A stretch of 64,000 nucleotides of DNA from Pseudomonadota bacterium (GTDB lineage Bacteria > Pseudomonadota > Gammaproteobacteria > Steroidobacterales > Steroidobacteraceae). The stretch covers positions 1-64,000 of the forward strand of contig JAFAEQ010000006.1 of assembly GCA_023423935.1 (NCBI GenBank), given 5' to 3'. The notes beneath the pieces are model-generated. The model saw only the letters and a program-made list of their open reading frames with translations, was not told the DNA's origin and ran no database searches. This document shows positions 50,613 through 58,827 of this stretch, in pieces (position 1 is the first letter of the stretch; every line of letters begins with the position of its first letter). The position numbers and the translations under genes are program-made.

Positions 50613-52231
50613 ACGATCTGCTGCGCTTCTTTGACGATGGCGTTCAGGTGCGCGTCGTCGCGGAAGCTTTCTGCGTAGATCTTGTAGATGTCTTCGGTGC
50701 CTGAGGGTCGGGCGGCGAACCAGCCGCTGGCGGTGACGACCTTGAGTCCGCCGATCGGTGCATTGTTGCCCGGTGCGTTCGTGAGACGCGCCGTGATGGT
50801 GTCGCCTGCCAGTGTCGTCGCCGTCACATCTTCCGGTGCGAGTTTGCCGAGGCGCGCTTTCTCGGCCGGCGTCGCTTTCGCATCGATGCGCGTGTAACGC
50901 GGCGAGCCGAACTCTCTGGTCAGCTCCTGATAGTGCTGTCCAGGATCCTTGCCTGTCACAGCGGTCATCTCCGCCGCGAGCAGATTCAGGATCAGGCCGT
51001 CTTTGTCCGTCGTCCACACCGAGCCGTCGCGACGCAGGAAGCTTGCGCCTGCACTTTCTTCGCCGCCGAAACAGAACGTGCCTTCGAACAGGCCTTGCAC
51101 GAACCATTTGAAGCCGACCGGTACTTCGGTGAGCTTGCGTCCGAGACTGGCGACGACGCGATCGATCATGGCGCTGCTCACGAGCGTCTTGCCGACTGCG
51201 GCCGTCTGGGGCCAATCGGGCCGATGCGTGAGCAGGTAACGAATCGCAACTGCAAGGTAATGATTCGGATTCATCAGCCCGTCTGGGGTGACGATGCCGT
51301 GTCGATCCGCGTCGGCATCGTTGGCAAACGCGACTTTGTAGCGATTGCGCAATTGGACCAGGCCCGCCATCGCGTACGGGCTCGAGCAATCCATGCGGAT
51401 CTTGCCGTCGTGATCGACGGTCATGAATGAGAAGGTCGGATCGACCTTGGGATTTACGACATCGATGTGAATGCCGTATTTCGCATTGATGCGTTCCCAG
51501 TAGCGCACGCCTGCGCCGCCGAGGGGGTCGACGCCGAGTCTGAGTCCGGCGCGTTTGATCGCCTCGAAATTGATGACGTTCTCCAGGTCATCGACGTACG
51601 GCTGAATCAAGTCCTCCTGTTTCGTCGTGCTCGCCGCGAGGGCCTTTTCGTACGGAACGTACCTGACGCCGTCATTGCGCGCGCGCAGCAGCTCGTTCGC
51701 GCGATTCTGAATCCACTTGGTCACTTGCGTGTCGGCCGGACCGCCGTCCGGCGGGTTGTATTTGAAGCCGCCGTCTTCCGGTGGATTGTGCGACGGGGTG
51801 ATCACGATGCCGTCTGCCTGTTTCGCGGGACGGTTGCGGTTGTAGGCGAGGATCGCGCGCGAAATGACGGGTGTGGGCGTCCAGCCATCGTCGGCCTGGA
51901 TGATGACGTCGACTTCGTTGGCGGCGAGCACCTCGAGTGCCGTGCGTTGCGCAGGTGCCGAGAGCGCGTGTGTGTCCTTGCCCATGTAAATGGGCCCATC
52001 GATCTTCTGCCAGCGCCGGTAATCACAGATCGCCTGCGTAATCGCGAGGATGTGAGCCTCGTTGAAAGAGCCGCGCAGCGAAGAACCGCGATGGCCGCTC
52101 GTGCCGAACGACACCTGTTCGGTCGAAAGCTCCGGATTGGGCTCGCGCGAGTAGTACTCGCTCTCCAGCTTGTCGATGTTGACCAGGAGATTCGACGGAG
52201 CAGGTTGCCCTGCGAGCGGTGACAACGCCAT
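50591..52231 (-). CDS. pgm: Phosphoglucomutase (alpha-D-glucose phosphate-specific)
   Basis: A 546-residue enzyme interconverting glucose-1-phosphate and glucose-6-phosphate. It has FGTSGHRGSSLRGSFNE near residue 45, the phosphoserine loop GIVITPSHNPPEDGGFKYN, the metal loop NDADADRHGIV and the sugar loop GGEESAGASF, with ARPSGTEDIYKIYAE at the end. Start 52231 (MALSPLAG) fits; an in-frame start at 52300 has no match. It may feed glycogen, cell-surface sugars or trehalose; no partner gene is adjacent. Confidence 0.94.
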   Translation of the reverse strand: MALSPLAGQPAPSNLLVNIDKLESEYYSREPNPELSTEQVSFGTSGHRGSSLRGSFNEAHILAITQAICDYRRWQKIDGPIYMGKDTHALSAPAQRTALEVLAANEVDVIIQADDGWTPTPVISRAILAYNRNRPAKQADGIVITPSHNPPEDGGFKYNPPDGGPADTQVTKWIQNRANELLRARNDGVRYVPYEKALAASTTKQEDLIQPYVDDLENVINFEAIKRAGLRLGVDPLGGAGVRYWERINAKYGIHIDVVNPKVDPTFSFMTVDHDGKIRMDCSSPYAMAGLVQLRNRYKVAFANDADADRHGIVTPDGLMNPNHYLAVAIRYLLTHRPDWPQTAAVGKTLVSSAMIDRVVASLGRKLTEVPVGFKWFVQGLFEGTFCFGGEESAGASFLRRDGSVWTTDKDGLILNLLAAEMTAVTGKDPGQHYQELTREFGSPRYTRIDAKATPAEKARLGKLAPEDVTATTLAGDTITARLTNAPGNNAPIGGLKVVTASGWFAARPSGTEDIYKIYAESFRDDAHLNAIVKEAQQIVSAALSN

Positions 52232-52548
52232 GGATGCCTCGGTTGGAACGTTGCGGATTGCGGACCATCCTAAACAAACGAGACGGTACTCGCGATCCAT
52301 GAAAATCGCGCCGTCGCCATGACAAACACCTCGTGCGCACTGCGCCGGGGCGTCCGATCCGATCCGTCATCCCGGCGGTGCGCGAAACACCCCACATGGA
52401 GAGCCGCGACGGGTCCATAGCGCCGACCGATGCGTTAAGTCTCTATCCTTCATCGCCAATCCCCACTCGCGGCGGGGCCCCTGTCAGGGATGGCGAATCC
52501 GGGCGAAGCTTCGATAATCCACCCATCACCTGCAACGGTTCGTATTTC
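52232..52548. other. Divergent gap between pgm and the NAD salvage operon
   Basis: No gene I can support. The frame of the downstream gene stays open back to 52333 but has no ribosome binding site or family match there. Promoters for both sides must lie here; I see no clear operator palindrome. Confidence 0.5.
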
Positions 52549-53355
52549 ATGACCGCCAAGCTGCTCATCATCGACCCCCAGAACGACTTTTGCGACATCG
52601 ACGGCGCGGCGCTTCCAGTGGCCGGCGCCGTGCAGGATCTCGGGCGTCTGGGGCACTTTCTGCGCACGGCCGGCCCGCGCTTGAGCGATCTGATCGTGAC
52701 GCTCGATTCGCATCCGACGGTGGCGATCGAACGGCCCACCTTCTGGCGGCGAGGCGATGGCAATGAGGTCGCGCCGTTCACGCAAGTGACGGAGGCGCAG
52801 GTGCGCGCGGGCGAGTTTCTGCCGCGCGATCGCGCGTTACTGGAGGACGTGCTGGGATATCTGCATGCGCTCGAGGCGGGCAGACGCTACACACTGATGA
52901 TCTGGCCGGTGCACTGTGTCGTCGGTACGTGGGGTCACAACATCTATCCGGCGCTGGCGAGTGAGATCGCGCAATGGGAGATTGCGCAGCAGCGCGGAGC
53001 CCTGAAGGTGCTCAAAGGCATGAATCCGATGACGGAACAGTACAGTGCGGTCAAGGCCGAAGTTCCTCGGGCTGACGATCCGCGAACGCAGGCGAATCGC
53101 GAGTTGATCGCACGCGCAGCGCCGCAGGACGCTCCGCTGTTCGTCGCCGGCGAAGCAGCCAGTCACTGCGTGTACGCAACGCTCATGCATCTGTTCGAGG
53201 AAATGTCCGAAGTGCAGCGGCAACGTGTGGTGCTCCTGCGCGACTGCATGAGTCCGGTCGCAGGCTTCGAATCTCACGCAGCACGCTTCTTCGACGAAGC
53301 GATCGGGCTGGGTGCGCGCGTGCTCACGCACGACGAAGCGCTGCGGCTCCTTTGA
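52549..53355 (+). CDS. Nicotinamidase-like cysteine hydrolase (isochorismatase family)
   Basis: A 268-residue protein with the nicotinamidase set of residues: Asp in LLIIDPQNDF (Asp9), the metal site TLDSHPT, Lys in KGMNPMTEQYSAVK and the catalytic Cys in AGEAASHCVYATL. It probably hydrolyses nicotinamide to nicotinate. It is longer than E. coli PncA (about 213) mainly through the segment around 60-110. It heads a four-gene run with pncB 11 bases downstream, which supports a role in NAD salvage. Start ATG 52549. Confidence 0.82.
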   Translation: MTAKLLIIDPQNDFCDIDGAALPVAGAVQDLGRLGHFLRTAGPRLSDLIVTLDSHPTVAIERPTFWRRGDGNEVAPFTQVTEAQVRAGEFLPRDRALLEDVLGYLHALEAGRRYTLMIWPVHCVVGTWGHNIYPALASEIAQWEIAQQRGALKVLKGMNPMTEQYSAVKAEVPRADDPRTQANRELIARAAPQDAPLFVAGEAASHCVYATLMHLFEEMSEVQRQRVVLLRDCMSPVAGFESHAARFFDEAIGLGARVLTHDEALRLL

Positions 53356-53366
53356 AAGGCAATTCC

Positions 53367-54578
53367 ATGGCGACTTTCGACCCCGTCATTCGCTCGCTGC
53401 TCGACACGGATCTGTACAAGTTCACGATGTGGCAGCCGTTCCTGCACTTTTTTCCGAGCAACCAGGCGACTTATCGCTTTGTCTGTCGCAATCAGCCTGA
53501 GTATCCGCTGGCCGAGCTGCGCGATGACGTGGAGGCCCAGATCGAGCATTTGTGTTCGCTGAATTTCGCCGAAGACGAGCTCGCGTTCCTCGCCTCCAAG
53601 CGCTACATCAAGAGTCACTTCATCGATTACCTGCGCATTTTTCATTTCCAGCGCCGCTACATTTCCATCGAAAGCCGCGGTGACCAGTTGGAAATCGTCG
53701 CGTCAGGCCCGCAGATCCATGTGATGGGATTCGAAGTGTTCGTCCTGTCGATCGTCAACGAGCTGTACTTCCGACGCTTCGCGAGCGAACGGGTGCTCGC
53801 CGAAGGTCGCCGGCGCCTGCACGCGAAGATCGGGCAGCTGCGCAAGTTCGAAGCCGGGGAGCTTGCGCAGAAGATGTTGCGACATCCCTTCGAGTTCTTC
53901 GATTTCGGGACCCGTCGTCGCTTCTCCCGGGACTGGCACGACGAGGTGATCGGCACGCTGGCGCGCGAGGTGCCGCAGTTCTTCAAAGGCACCTCTAACG
54001 TCTATCTCTCACGGAAGTTCGACATCGCCACGATCGGCACGATGGCGCACGAATACCTGCAGACCTTTCAGGCCGTCGGTATTCAGCTCAAGAATTTTCA
54101 GAAGGCGGCGCTCGAGCACTGGGTGCAGGAGTATCGCGGCGATCTCGGCATTGCATTGACCGACGTCATTAGCATGGATGCGTTCCTGCGCGACTTCGAT
54201 CTGTACTTTGCCAAGCTCTTCGAAGGTCAGCGTCACGACTCGGGCGATCCGGTCGTGTGGGGCGAAAAGGCGCTGGACCACTATCGCAAGCTGCGCATCG
54301 ATTCACACACCAAACGCCTGGTGTTTTCGGATGGGCTGGAGGTTTCGACGGCACTTGATCTGTACGCGCACTTCGCCGATCGCGTGCAATGCGGTTTCGG
54401 CATCGGCACCAGTCTTTCCAACGACGTCGGTCTCAACCCGTTGAACATCGTCATGAAGCTCACCGAATGCAACGGCCAGTCGGTGGCCAAGCTTTCGGAT
54501 GCCCCGGGCAAGACGATGTGCGCCGATGAAACATTTCTCGCGTACATGCGTCAGGTCTTCAGCTACGACGTGAAATAG
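53367..54578 (+). CDS. pncB: Nicotinate phosphoribosyltransferase
   Basis: A 403-residue enzyme making nicotinate mononucleotide from nicotinate and PRPP. It begins with SLLDTDLYKFTMWQ, and has FFDFGTRRRFSRDWHDEV in part, GTSNVYLSRKF, GTMAHEY, the phosphate loop GIGTSLSNDVG and LTECNGQSVAKLSD. Start 53367 has AAAGG 7 bases upstream; an in-frame TTG at 53352 overlaps the preceding gene. It is the second gene of the NAD salvage operon. Confidence 0.94.
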   Translation: MATFDPVIRSLLDTDLYKFTMWQPFLHFFPSNQATYRFVCRNQPEYPLAELRDDVEAQIEHLCSLNFAEDELAFLASKRYIKSHFIDYLRIFHFQRRYISIESRGDQLEIVASGPQIHVMGFEVFVLSIVNELYFRRFASERVLAEGRRRLHAKIGQLRKFEAGELAQKMLRHPFEFFDFGTRRRFSRDWHDEVIGTLAREVPQFFKGTSNVYLSRKFDIATIGTMAHEYLQTFQAVGIQLKNFQKAALEHWVQEYRGDLGIALTDVISMDAFLRDFDLYFAKLFEGQRHDSGDPVVWGEKALDHYRKLRIDSHTKRLVFSDGLEVSTALDLYAHFADRVQCGFGIGTSLSNDVGLNPLNIVMKLTECNGQSVAKLSDAPGKTMCADETFLAYMRQVFSYDVK

Positions 54579-54580
54579 AC

Positions 54581-56284
54581 ATGCTCAAGCTCACACTGGC
54601 TCAGATCAATCCGACGATCGGTGACATCGAAGGCAATCTTGCGCTCATGAAGCGAGCCGCCGTACGCGCTCATGCCGAGGGCGCGACGCTCGTGATCTTT
54701 CCGGAAATGTGCGTGACCGCGTACTACCCCGCGGACCTGCTCGACGATGCCGAGTTCCTGAAGCGCGTCGCACGCGGGCTCGAGAATCTGCTTGCGAGCT
54801 CGCGTGAGCTGCCTGAGCTCTACTTGGTGATCGGCGCACCGACGCCGCACACCGGTATGGGAAAGAGGCTGTACAACAGCCTCATCGTGATCAGAGACGG
54901 CAAAGTGCTGCTGCAGTATCACAAGCAGCTGCTGCCGACCTACAACATCTTCGACGAGCGACGTCACTTCGAGCCCGGGCCCGACGTCGCCCAGGTGCTG
55001 CGGATCGGTAGTGCGCGCGTGGGCTTCATGATCTGCGAGGATGGCTGGAACGACGAGAGCCAGGAGTACGACGTGAACCCGTTCCTGCGCCTCGCGGCGG
55101 CCGCGCCGGATCTGGTGATCTCGATCAATGCGAGTCCTTCGAATATCGGCAAGCGCGAGCAGCGGCACGACATCTTTCGACAGGCCTGCGCAAGACATCA
55201 GCTTGCACTGGTGTATGTGAACCAGATCGGCGGGCACGATCAGGTTGTGTTCGATGGCGCTTCCTTTGCAATCGAACCCCAGGACGGTCTCGTCTTCGAA
55301 GCGCAGCGTTTCGTGGAAGACGTCGTAACCCTGAGGTTCGATCCTAACGAGCAGAAATTTTCGAACGCAGATGGGGAGGCGATTCCCAAACCTTCGCGAG
55401 AAGGGTTACCGGTCTGCGAGTTCTATCGACGACAGATCGTGCTGGGGCTGAAGGATTACGCGCGTCGCTGCGGATTCACGACTGCGGTCATCGGGTCTTC
55501 GGGCGGTATCGATTCGGCCTTGAGCCTGGCGCTCGCGGTCGAAGCGCTCGGTGCGCAGAACGTCGTTGCGATCACGATGCCCTCCGAATATTCGAGCAGC
55601 GGCAGTGTGAGCGACTCGGAGGCGCTCTGTCGCAATCTGGGAATCGTGCTGCTGACGCATCCGATTCGCGAGCTGGTCGAGGGCTACAAGGTGGGCTTCG
55701 AGCGAGCCACTGGCACGCCGCTCGCGGGATTACCGCTCGAGAATCTGCAGGCACGCATTCGCGGCACGATCCTCATGGAATATTCGAACAGTTTCGGACA
55801 TCTGCTGCTGACGACGGGCAACAAGAGCGAGATCTCGGTCGGCTATTGCACGCTGTATGGCGACACCAATGGGGGCCTCGGCATCATCGGGGACATCTAC
55901 AAGACCGAAGTGTTCGCGCTGAGCCGCCACATCAACAGCACCGCGGGGCGCGAGATCATTCCGCCGGCGATCATCGACAAGATGCCCTCCGCCGAGCTGG
56001 CGCCGGGGCAGAAGGACACCGATTCATTGCCGCCGTACGAAGTGCTGGATGAGATTCTGAAGATTCTCATCGAAGGCGAACGGCTCGCCGAACCAGAACG
56101 CCTCATTGCAGAAGCGAAGGTTCGGCAGTTGTCGTCGTCTGGCGAGGGCGAGGCGCTCATCGCACGCGTCAAGAAGATGATCGGGCGCAACGAATACAAG
56201 CGGCGTCAGGCGCCGCCCATTCTACGGGTGCGCGCTCGCGCATTCGGCAGCGGTCGTCAGATGCCGATCGCGGCGCATTACTGA
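54581..56284 (+). CDS. nadE: Glutamine-dependent NAD+ synthetase
   Basis: A 567-residue two-domain enzyme. The N-terminal nitrilase-type glutaminase (about 1-260) has the Glu-Lys-Cys triad in IFPEMCVT, YHKQLLPTYN and GFMICEDGWN. The C-terminal ATP pyrophosphatase (about 285-540) has IGSSGGIDSALSLAL, TTGNKSEISVGYCTLYGD in part and KMPSAELAPGQ. It makes NAD from nicotinate adenine dinucleotide using glutamine nitrogen. It starts 2 bases after the pncB stop. Confidence 0.95.
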   Translation: MLKLTLAQINPTIGDIEGNLALMKRAAVRAHAEGATLVIFPEMCVTAYYPADLLDDAEFLKRVARGLENLLASSRELPELYLVIGAPTPHTGMGKRLYNSLIVIRDGKVLLQYHKQLLPTYNIFDERRHFEPGPDVAQVLRIGSARVGFMICEDGWNDESQEYDVNPFLRLAAAAPDLVISINASPSNIGKREQRHDIFRQACARHQLALVYVNQIGGHDQVVFDGASFAIEPQDGLVFEAQRFVEDVVTLRFDPNEQKFSNADGEAIPKPSREGLPVCEFYRRQIVLGLKDYARRCGFTTAVIGSSGGIDSALSLALAVEALGAQNVVAITMPSEYSSSGSVSDSEALCRNLGIVLLTHPIRELVEGYKVGFERATGTPLAGLPLENLQARIRGTILMEYSNSFGHLLLTTGNKSEISVGYCTLYGDTNGGLGIIGDIYKTEVFALSRHINSTAGREIIPPAIIDKMPSAELAPGQKDTDSLPPYEVLDEILKILIEGERLAEPERLIAEAKVRQLSSSGEGEALIARVKKMIGRNEYKRRQAPPILRVRARAFGSGRQMPIAAHY

Positions 56285-56294
56285 AGCAGACACC

Positions 56295-57317
56295 ATGAAA
56301 GCGGATGTGTCGGTCATCATCGGTCGCTGGCAGATCCTGCAGCGTGGTCATGGCACCTTGATTCGTGCCGCGCTCGAACATTCTCCGCGCGTCGTGGTCG
56401 TGATCGGCTCTGCCTGGCGCTCGCGCGATGCGCACAATCCATTCACCTGGCAGGAGCGCCAGCAGCAATTCGAAGCAGTGCTGAGCCCGCACGATCTGGA
56501 TCGCGTGTCATTCCTGCCGGTGCGCGACTATTTCGATGACGAGCGCTGGCTCTCGGCCGTTCGTGCCGGTGTGGCGGAACTGTCGAAGCCTGCCGATTCC
56601 ATTTCGATCGTCGGATTCAAGAAGGATCACACCTCGGCCTACCTCGACCGTTTCTCTGGCTGGGGCATGATCGAGGTCGAGCCCGAGTTCGAGATCAGCG
56701 CGTCCGACCTGCGGCGCATCTATTTCGAGGCGAGTGAGATGTCCGCAGCACTCACGATCATCGGCAATTACGTGGAGCCGGGCGTACTTGCATATCTGGA
56801 AGCATGGTCGATGCTGCCGGCATATCGTCGTTGTGCGGCGGAGCACAAGGCGGTACAGGAGTATCGACGCAAATACACGGCTCCCGTATCGCTGACCGCC
56901 GATGCGGTCGTCACCACCTGCGAGCACGTGCTATTGATTCGTCGCGGAGGCACGATCGGTCACGGGCTCCTGGCACTACCGGGAGGCTTTCTCGAGCCGC
57001 GCGAACGTTTTTACGAGGCTGCGGTGCGCGAGCTCGGCGAAGAAACGGGCTACCGAACGCTGCCGTCGCAGATGAAGGCCACACTGAAAGGGCAGGCAGT
57101 GTTCGATCATCCTGATCGCAGTCCGCGCGGCAGAATCATCACCACCGCGTTTCATTTCGAACTCGGGGATACGCATCTGCCCGAGGTGCAAGGACAGGAC
57201 GATGCCAGGGAGGCGCTGTGGGTCGCGATCGGCGAGCTGCCCAAACTCGAAGATCAGCTCTTCGAGGATCACGCCACGATCCTGGATCATTTTCTGGGCT
57301 TATTTCCCACCGCTTGA
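56295..57317 (+). CDS. nadM: Bifunctional nicotinamide-mononucleotide adenylyltransferase / Nudix hydrolase
   Basis: A 340-residue fusion. Residues about 1-175 are a NadM-type adenylyltransferase with IIGRWQILQRGHGTLIRAAL (nucleotide-binding GxH motif) and VGFKKDHTSAYLDRF. Residues about 200-335 are a Nudix domain with GGFLEPRERFYEAAVRELGE followed by ETGY (the Nudix box), likely ADP-ribose pyrophosphatase. The usual GRFQP is GRWQI here. It is the fourth gene of the salvage operon, 10 bases after nadE. Confidence 0.92.
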   Translation: MKADVSVIIGRWQILQRGHGTLIRAALEHSPRVVVVIGSAWRSRDAHNPFTWQERQQQFEAVLSPHDLDRVSFLPVRDYFDDERWLSAVRAGVAELSKPADSISIVGFKKDHTSAYLDRFSGWGMIEVEPEFEISASDLRRIYFEASEMSAALTIIGNYVEPGVLAYLEAWSMLPAYRRCAAEHKAVQEYRRKYTAPVSLTADAVVTTCEHVLLIRRGGTIGHGLLALPGGFLEPRERFYEAAVRELGEETGYRTLPSQMKATLKGQAVFDHPDRSPRGRIITTAFHFELGDTHLPEVQGQDDAREALWVAIGELPKLEDQLFEDHATILDHFLGLFPTA

Positions 57318-57348
57318 TGCGCGCACAGCTCATCGTCAGGAATCACCT

Positions 57349-57834
57349 ATGACACCCGCACGTTCGATCCGGATTCTGGTACTCACGCTGGTCTGTTTCA
57401 TGGCCGCGTGCTCGACTTTGCCGGGCCGTGATCCGCCCGCAGTCTCAGTGGCCGGCATCGAGCCATTGCAAGGTCAGGGGCTGGAGCTGCGCATGCTGCT
57501 CAAGCTGCGTGTGCAGAATCCGAATGACACGCCGATCGACTACAACGGCGTGGCAGTGTCGCTGGACGTTCAGGGTCGAAAATTCGCAAGCGGCGTGAGC
57601 GACGCAGCGGGCAGCGTGCCGCGGTTCGGCGAGTCCGTGATTGCGATCCCCGTCACGATTCCGGCTTTCCAGATCGCTCGACAGATCCTCGGCATTGCGA
57701 ATGCACCGCCCACCGGAAAGTTTCGTTACGAAATGAAAGGCAAGCTGAACGCATCGGTGTTCGGCACAACTCGCTTCACAAGCCAGGGCGAACTCGAGCT
57801 GCCTCAAGGTGTCTACGGGCCTGCGTCCCCCTGA
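57349..57834 (+). CDS. LEA type 2 (WHy domain) lipoprotein
   Basis: A 161-residue protein with a lipoprotein signal (CFMAACST, Cys21). The rest is a LEA14-like/WHy beta-sandwich: GIEPLQGQGLELRMLLKLRVQNPND, IDYNGVAVSLDVQGRKFASG and FRYEMKGKL, with the conserved NPN. Such proteins are linked to stress tolerance; the mechanism is unknown. It is 31 bases after the nadM gene on the same strand. The start gives the signal peptide at the N-terminus. Confidence 0.84.
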   Translation: MTPARSIRILVLTLVCFMAACSTLPGRDPPAVSVAGIEPLQGQGLELRMLLKLRVQNPNDTPIDYNGVAVSLDVQGRKFASGVSDAAGSVPRFGESVIAIPVTIPAFQIARQILGIANAPPTGKFRYEMKGKLNASVFGTTRFTSQGELELPQGVYGPASP

Positions 57835-57960
57835 ACCGGGAGCGATGACGAAGTCGTCACCTGCGCCGTTGCCCGCGCGGGCGACATAGAATCGGCAAAA
57901 CGACATACAGCGTCATCGCCCTCAAGGGCGACCAACCATTCACTTCCGGAGCGGGACTTG

Positions 57961-58677
57961 GTGAATTCGATTCCAGGCAGGCAACTTCGCGGCCTGCGCG
58001 CGATGCTCATCGTCACTGCATTGCTCGCTGTCACGGGAAACGCGTGGGCCGCACTCAAAGCGACTGCGCCGACCGGTGTCGACCTCACCGGTTATTGGCG
58101 ACTCAATACGGCGCTGAGCGACGATGCGGAAAAACTGCTGCAGCAGCGCCTCGACCAGGAGCGTCGCGAGCGCGAACGATGGATGCAGCGACAAGGCATC
58201 GAGGATCCGCTGGGCATTCCACCCATCGACGGCGCCGGCGATGCGCCGCAGGCAGGAACCTCACCGCCTGAGCGCAGACCCGCTCGCTCCCGCAATCGTC
58301 AGCTGCAACAGATGCGAGACATGCTCGGCATCACCGATACGCTGTCGATCACTCAGTCCGGAAGCAAAGTGCAGATCCAGACCGAATACGACACACGCAG
58401 CCTCGAAGCGGGCACGAGAAGTCAGGTGTCGCTGCCGCAAGGCGAGCTCGCCGATTCGCGCGTCGGCTGGGACGGGATGTGGTTTGTCATCGACCGCCGC
58501 TCGCGGGGTCCGCGCGTGCTCGAGAAATATCGCTGGAACAAGAAAACCGACCAGCTCGAATCCCTGCTCGTCTGGAGCGGCGACAGCCCCCTCGCCGGCA
58601 TCAAAGTCCGCCGCGTCTTCGACCGGATGAAAGAACCCCCACCGAAGCCGGATCCGGAGAGAGGACCGGTTCGATAA
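57961..58677 (+). CDS. Exported protein of unknown function
   Basis: About 238 residues starting at GTG 57961, with GGAG 9 bases upstream (a TTG codon just before is also in frame). An N-terminal signal peptide ends at NAWAALKA (about residue 31). GVDLTGYWRLNTALSDDAEK, a charged helical part (about 50-120, Arg/Gln-rich) and SITQSGSKVQIQTEYDTRSL follow, with VLEKYRWNKKTDQLESLLVW near the end. The last part resembles lipocalin-like strands, but I cannot assign a family. Confidence 0.7.
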   Translation: MNSIPGRQLRGLRAMLIVTALLAVTGNAWAALKATAPTGVDLTGYWRLNTALSDDAEKLLQQRLDQERRERERWMQRQGIEDPLGIPPIDGAGDAPQAGTSPPERRPARSRNRQLQQMRDMLGITDTLSITQSGSKVQIQTEYDTRSLEAGTRSQVSLPQGELADSRVGWDGMWFVIDRRSRGPRVLEKYRWNKKTDQLESLLVWSGDSPLAGIKVRRVFDRMKEPPPKPDPERGPVR

Positions 58678-58826
58678 ATTGACAATTGACAATGGACAAT
58701 GGACAACGAAAAGAGAGTGAGTGCGGCAAAGCGAACGCGCAAGTCGCGCGTAGCATGCAATGACTGAAGCGGCAGTCAGCTGCGTTGTTCTGCGTTGTCC
58801 ATTGTCAATTGTTCATTATCAATTGG
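58678..58826. repeat. Heptamer palindrome, TGACAAT/TGGACAA type
   Basis: The left arm (58678-58708) has tandem TGACAAT, TGACAAT, GGACAAT, GGACAAC. The right arm (58793-58826) is the reverse complement with small changes (GTTGTCCATTGTCAATTG, then TTCATTATCAATTG). About 85 bases lie between. It fills the gap between two converging genes. A worn copy is at 10925-11005. Confidence 0.88.
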
Positions 58827-58827
58827 G

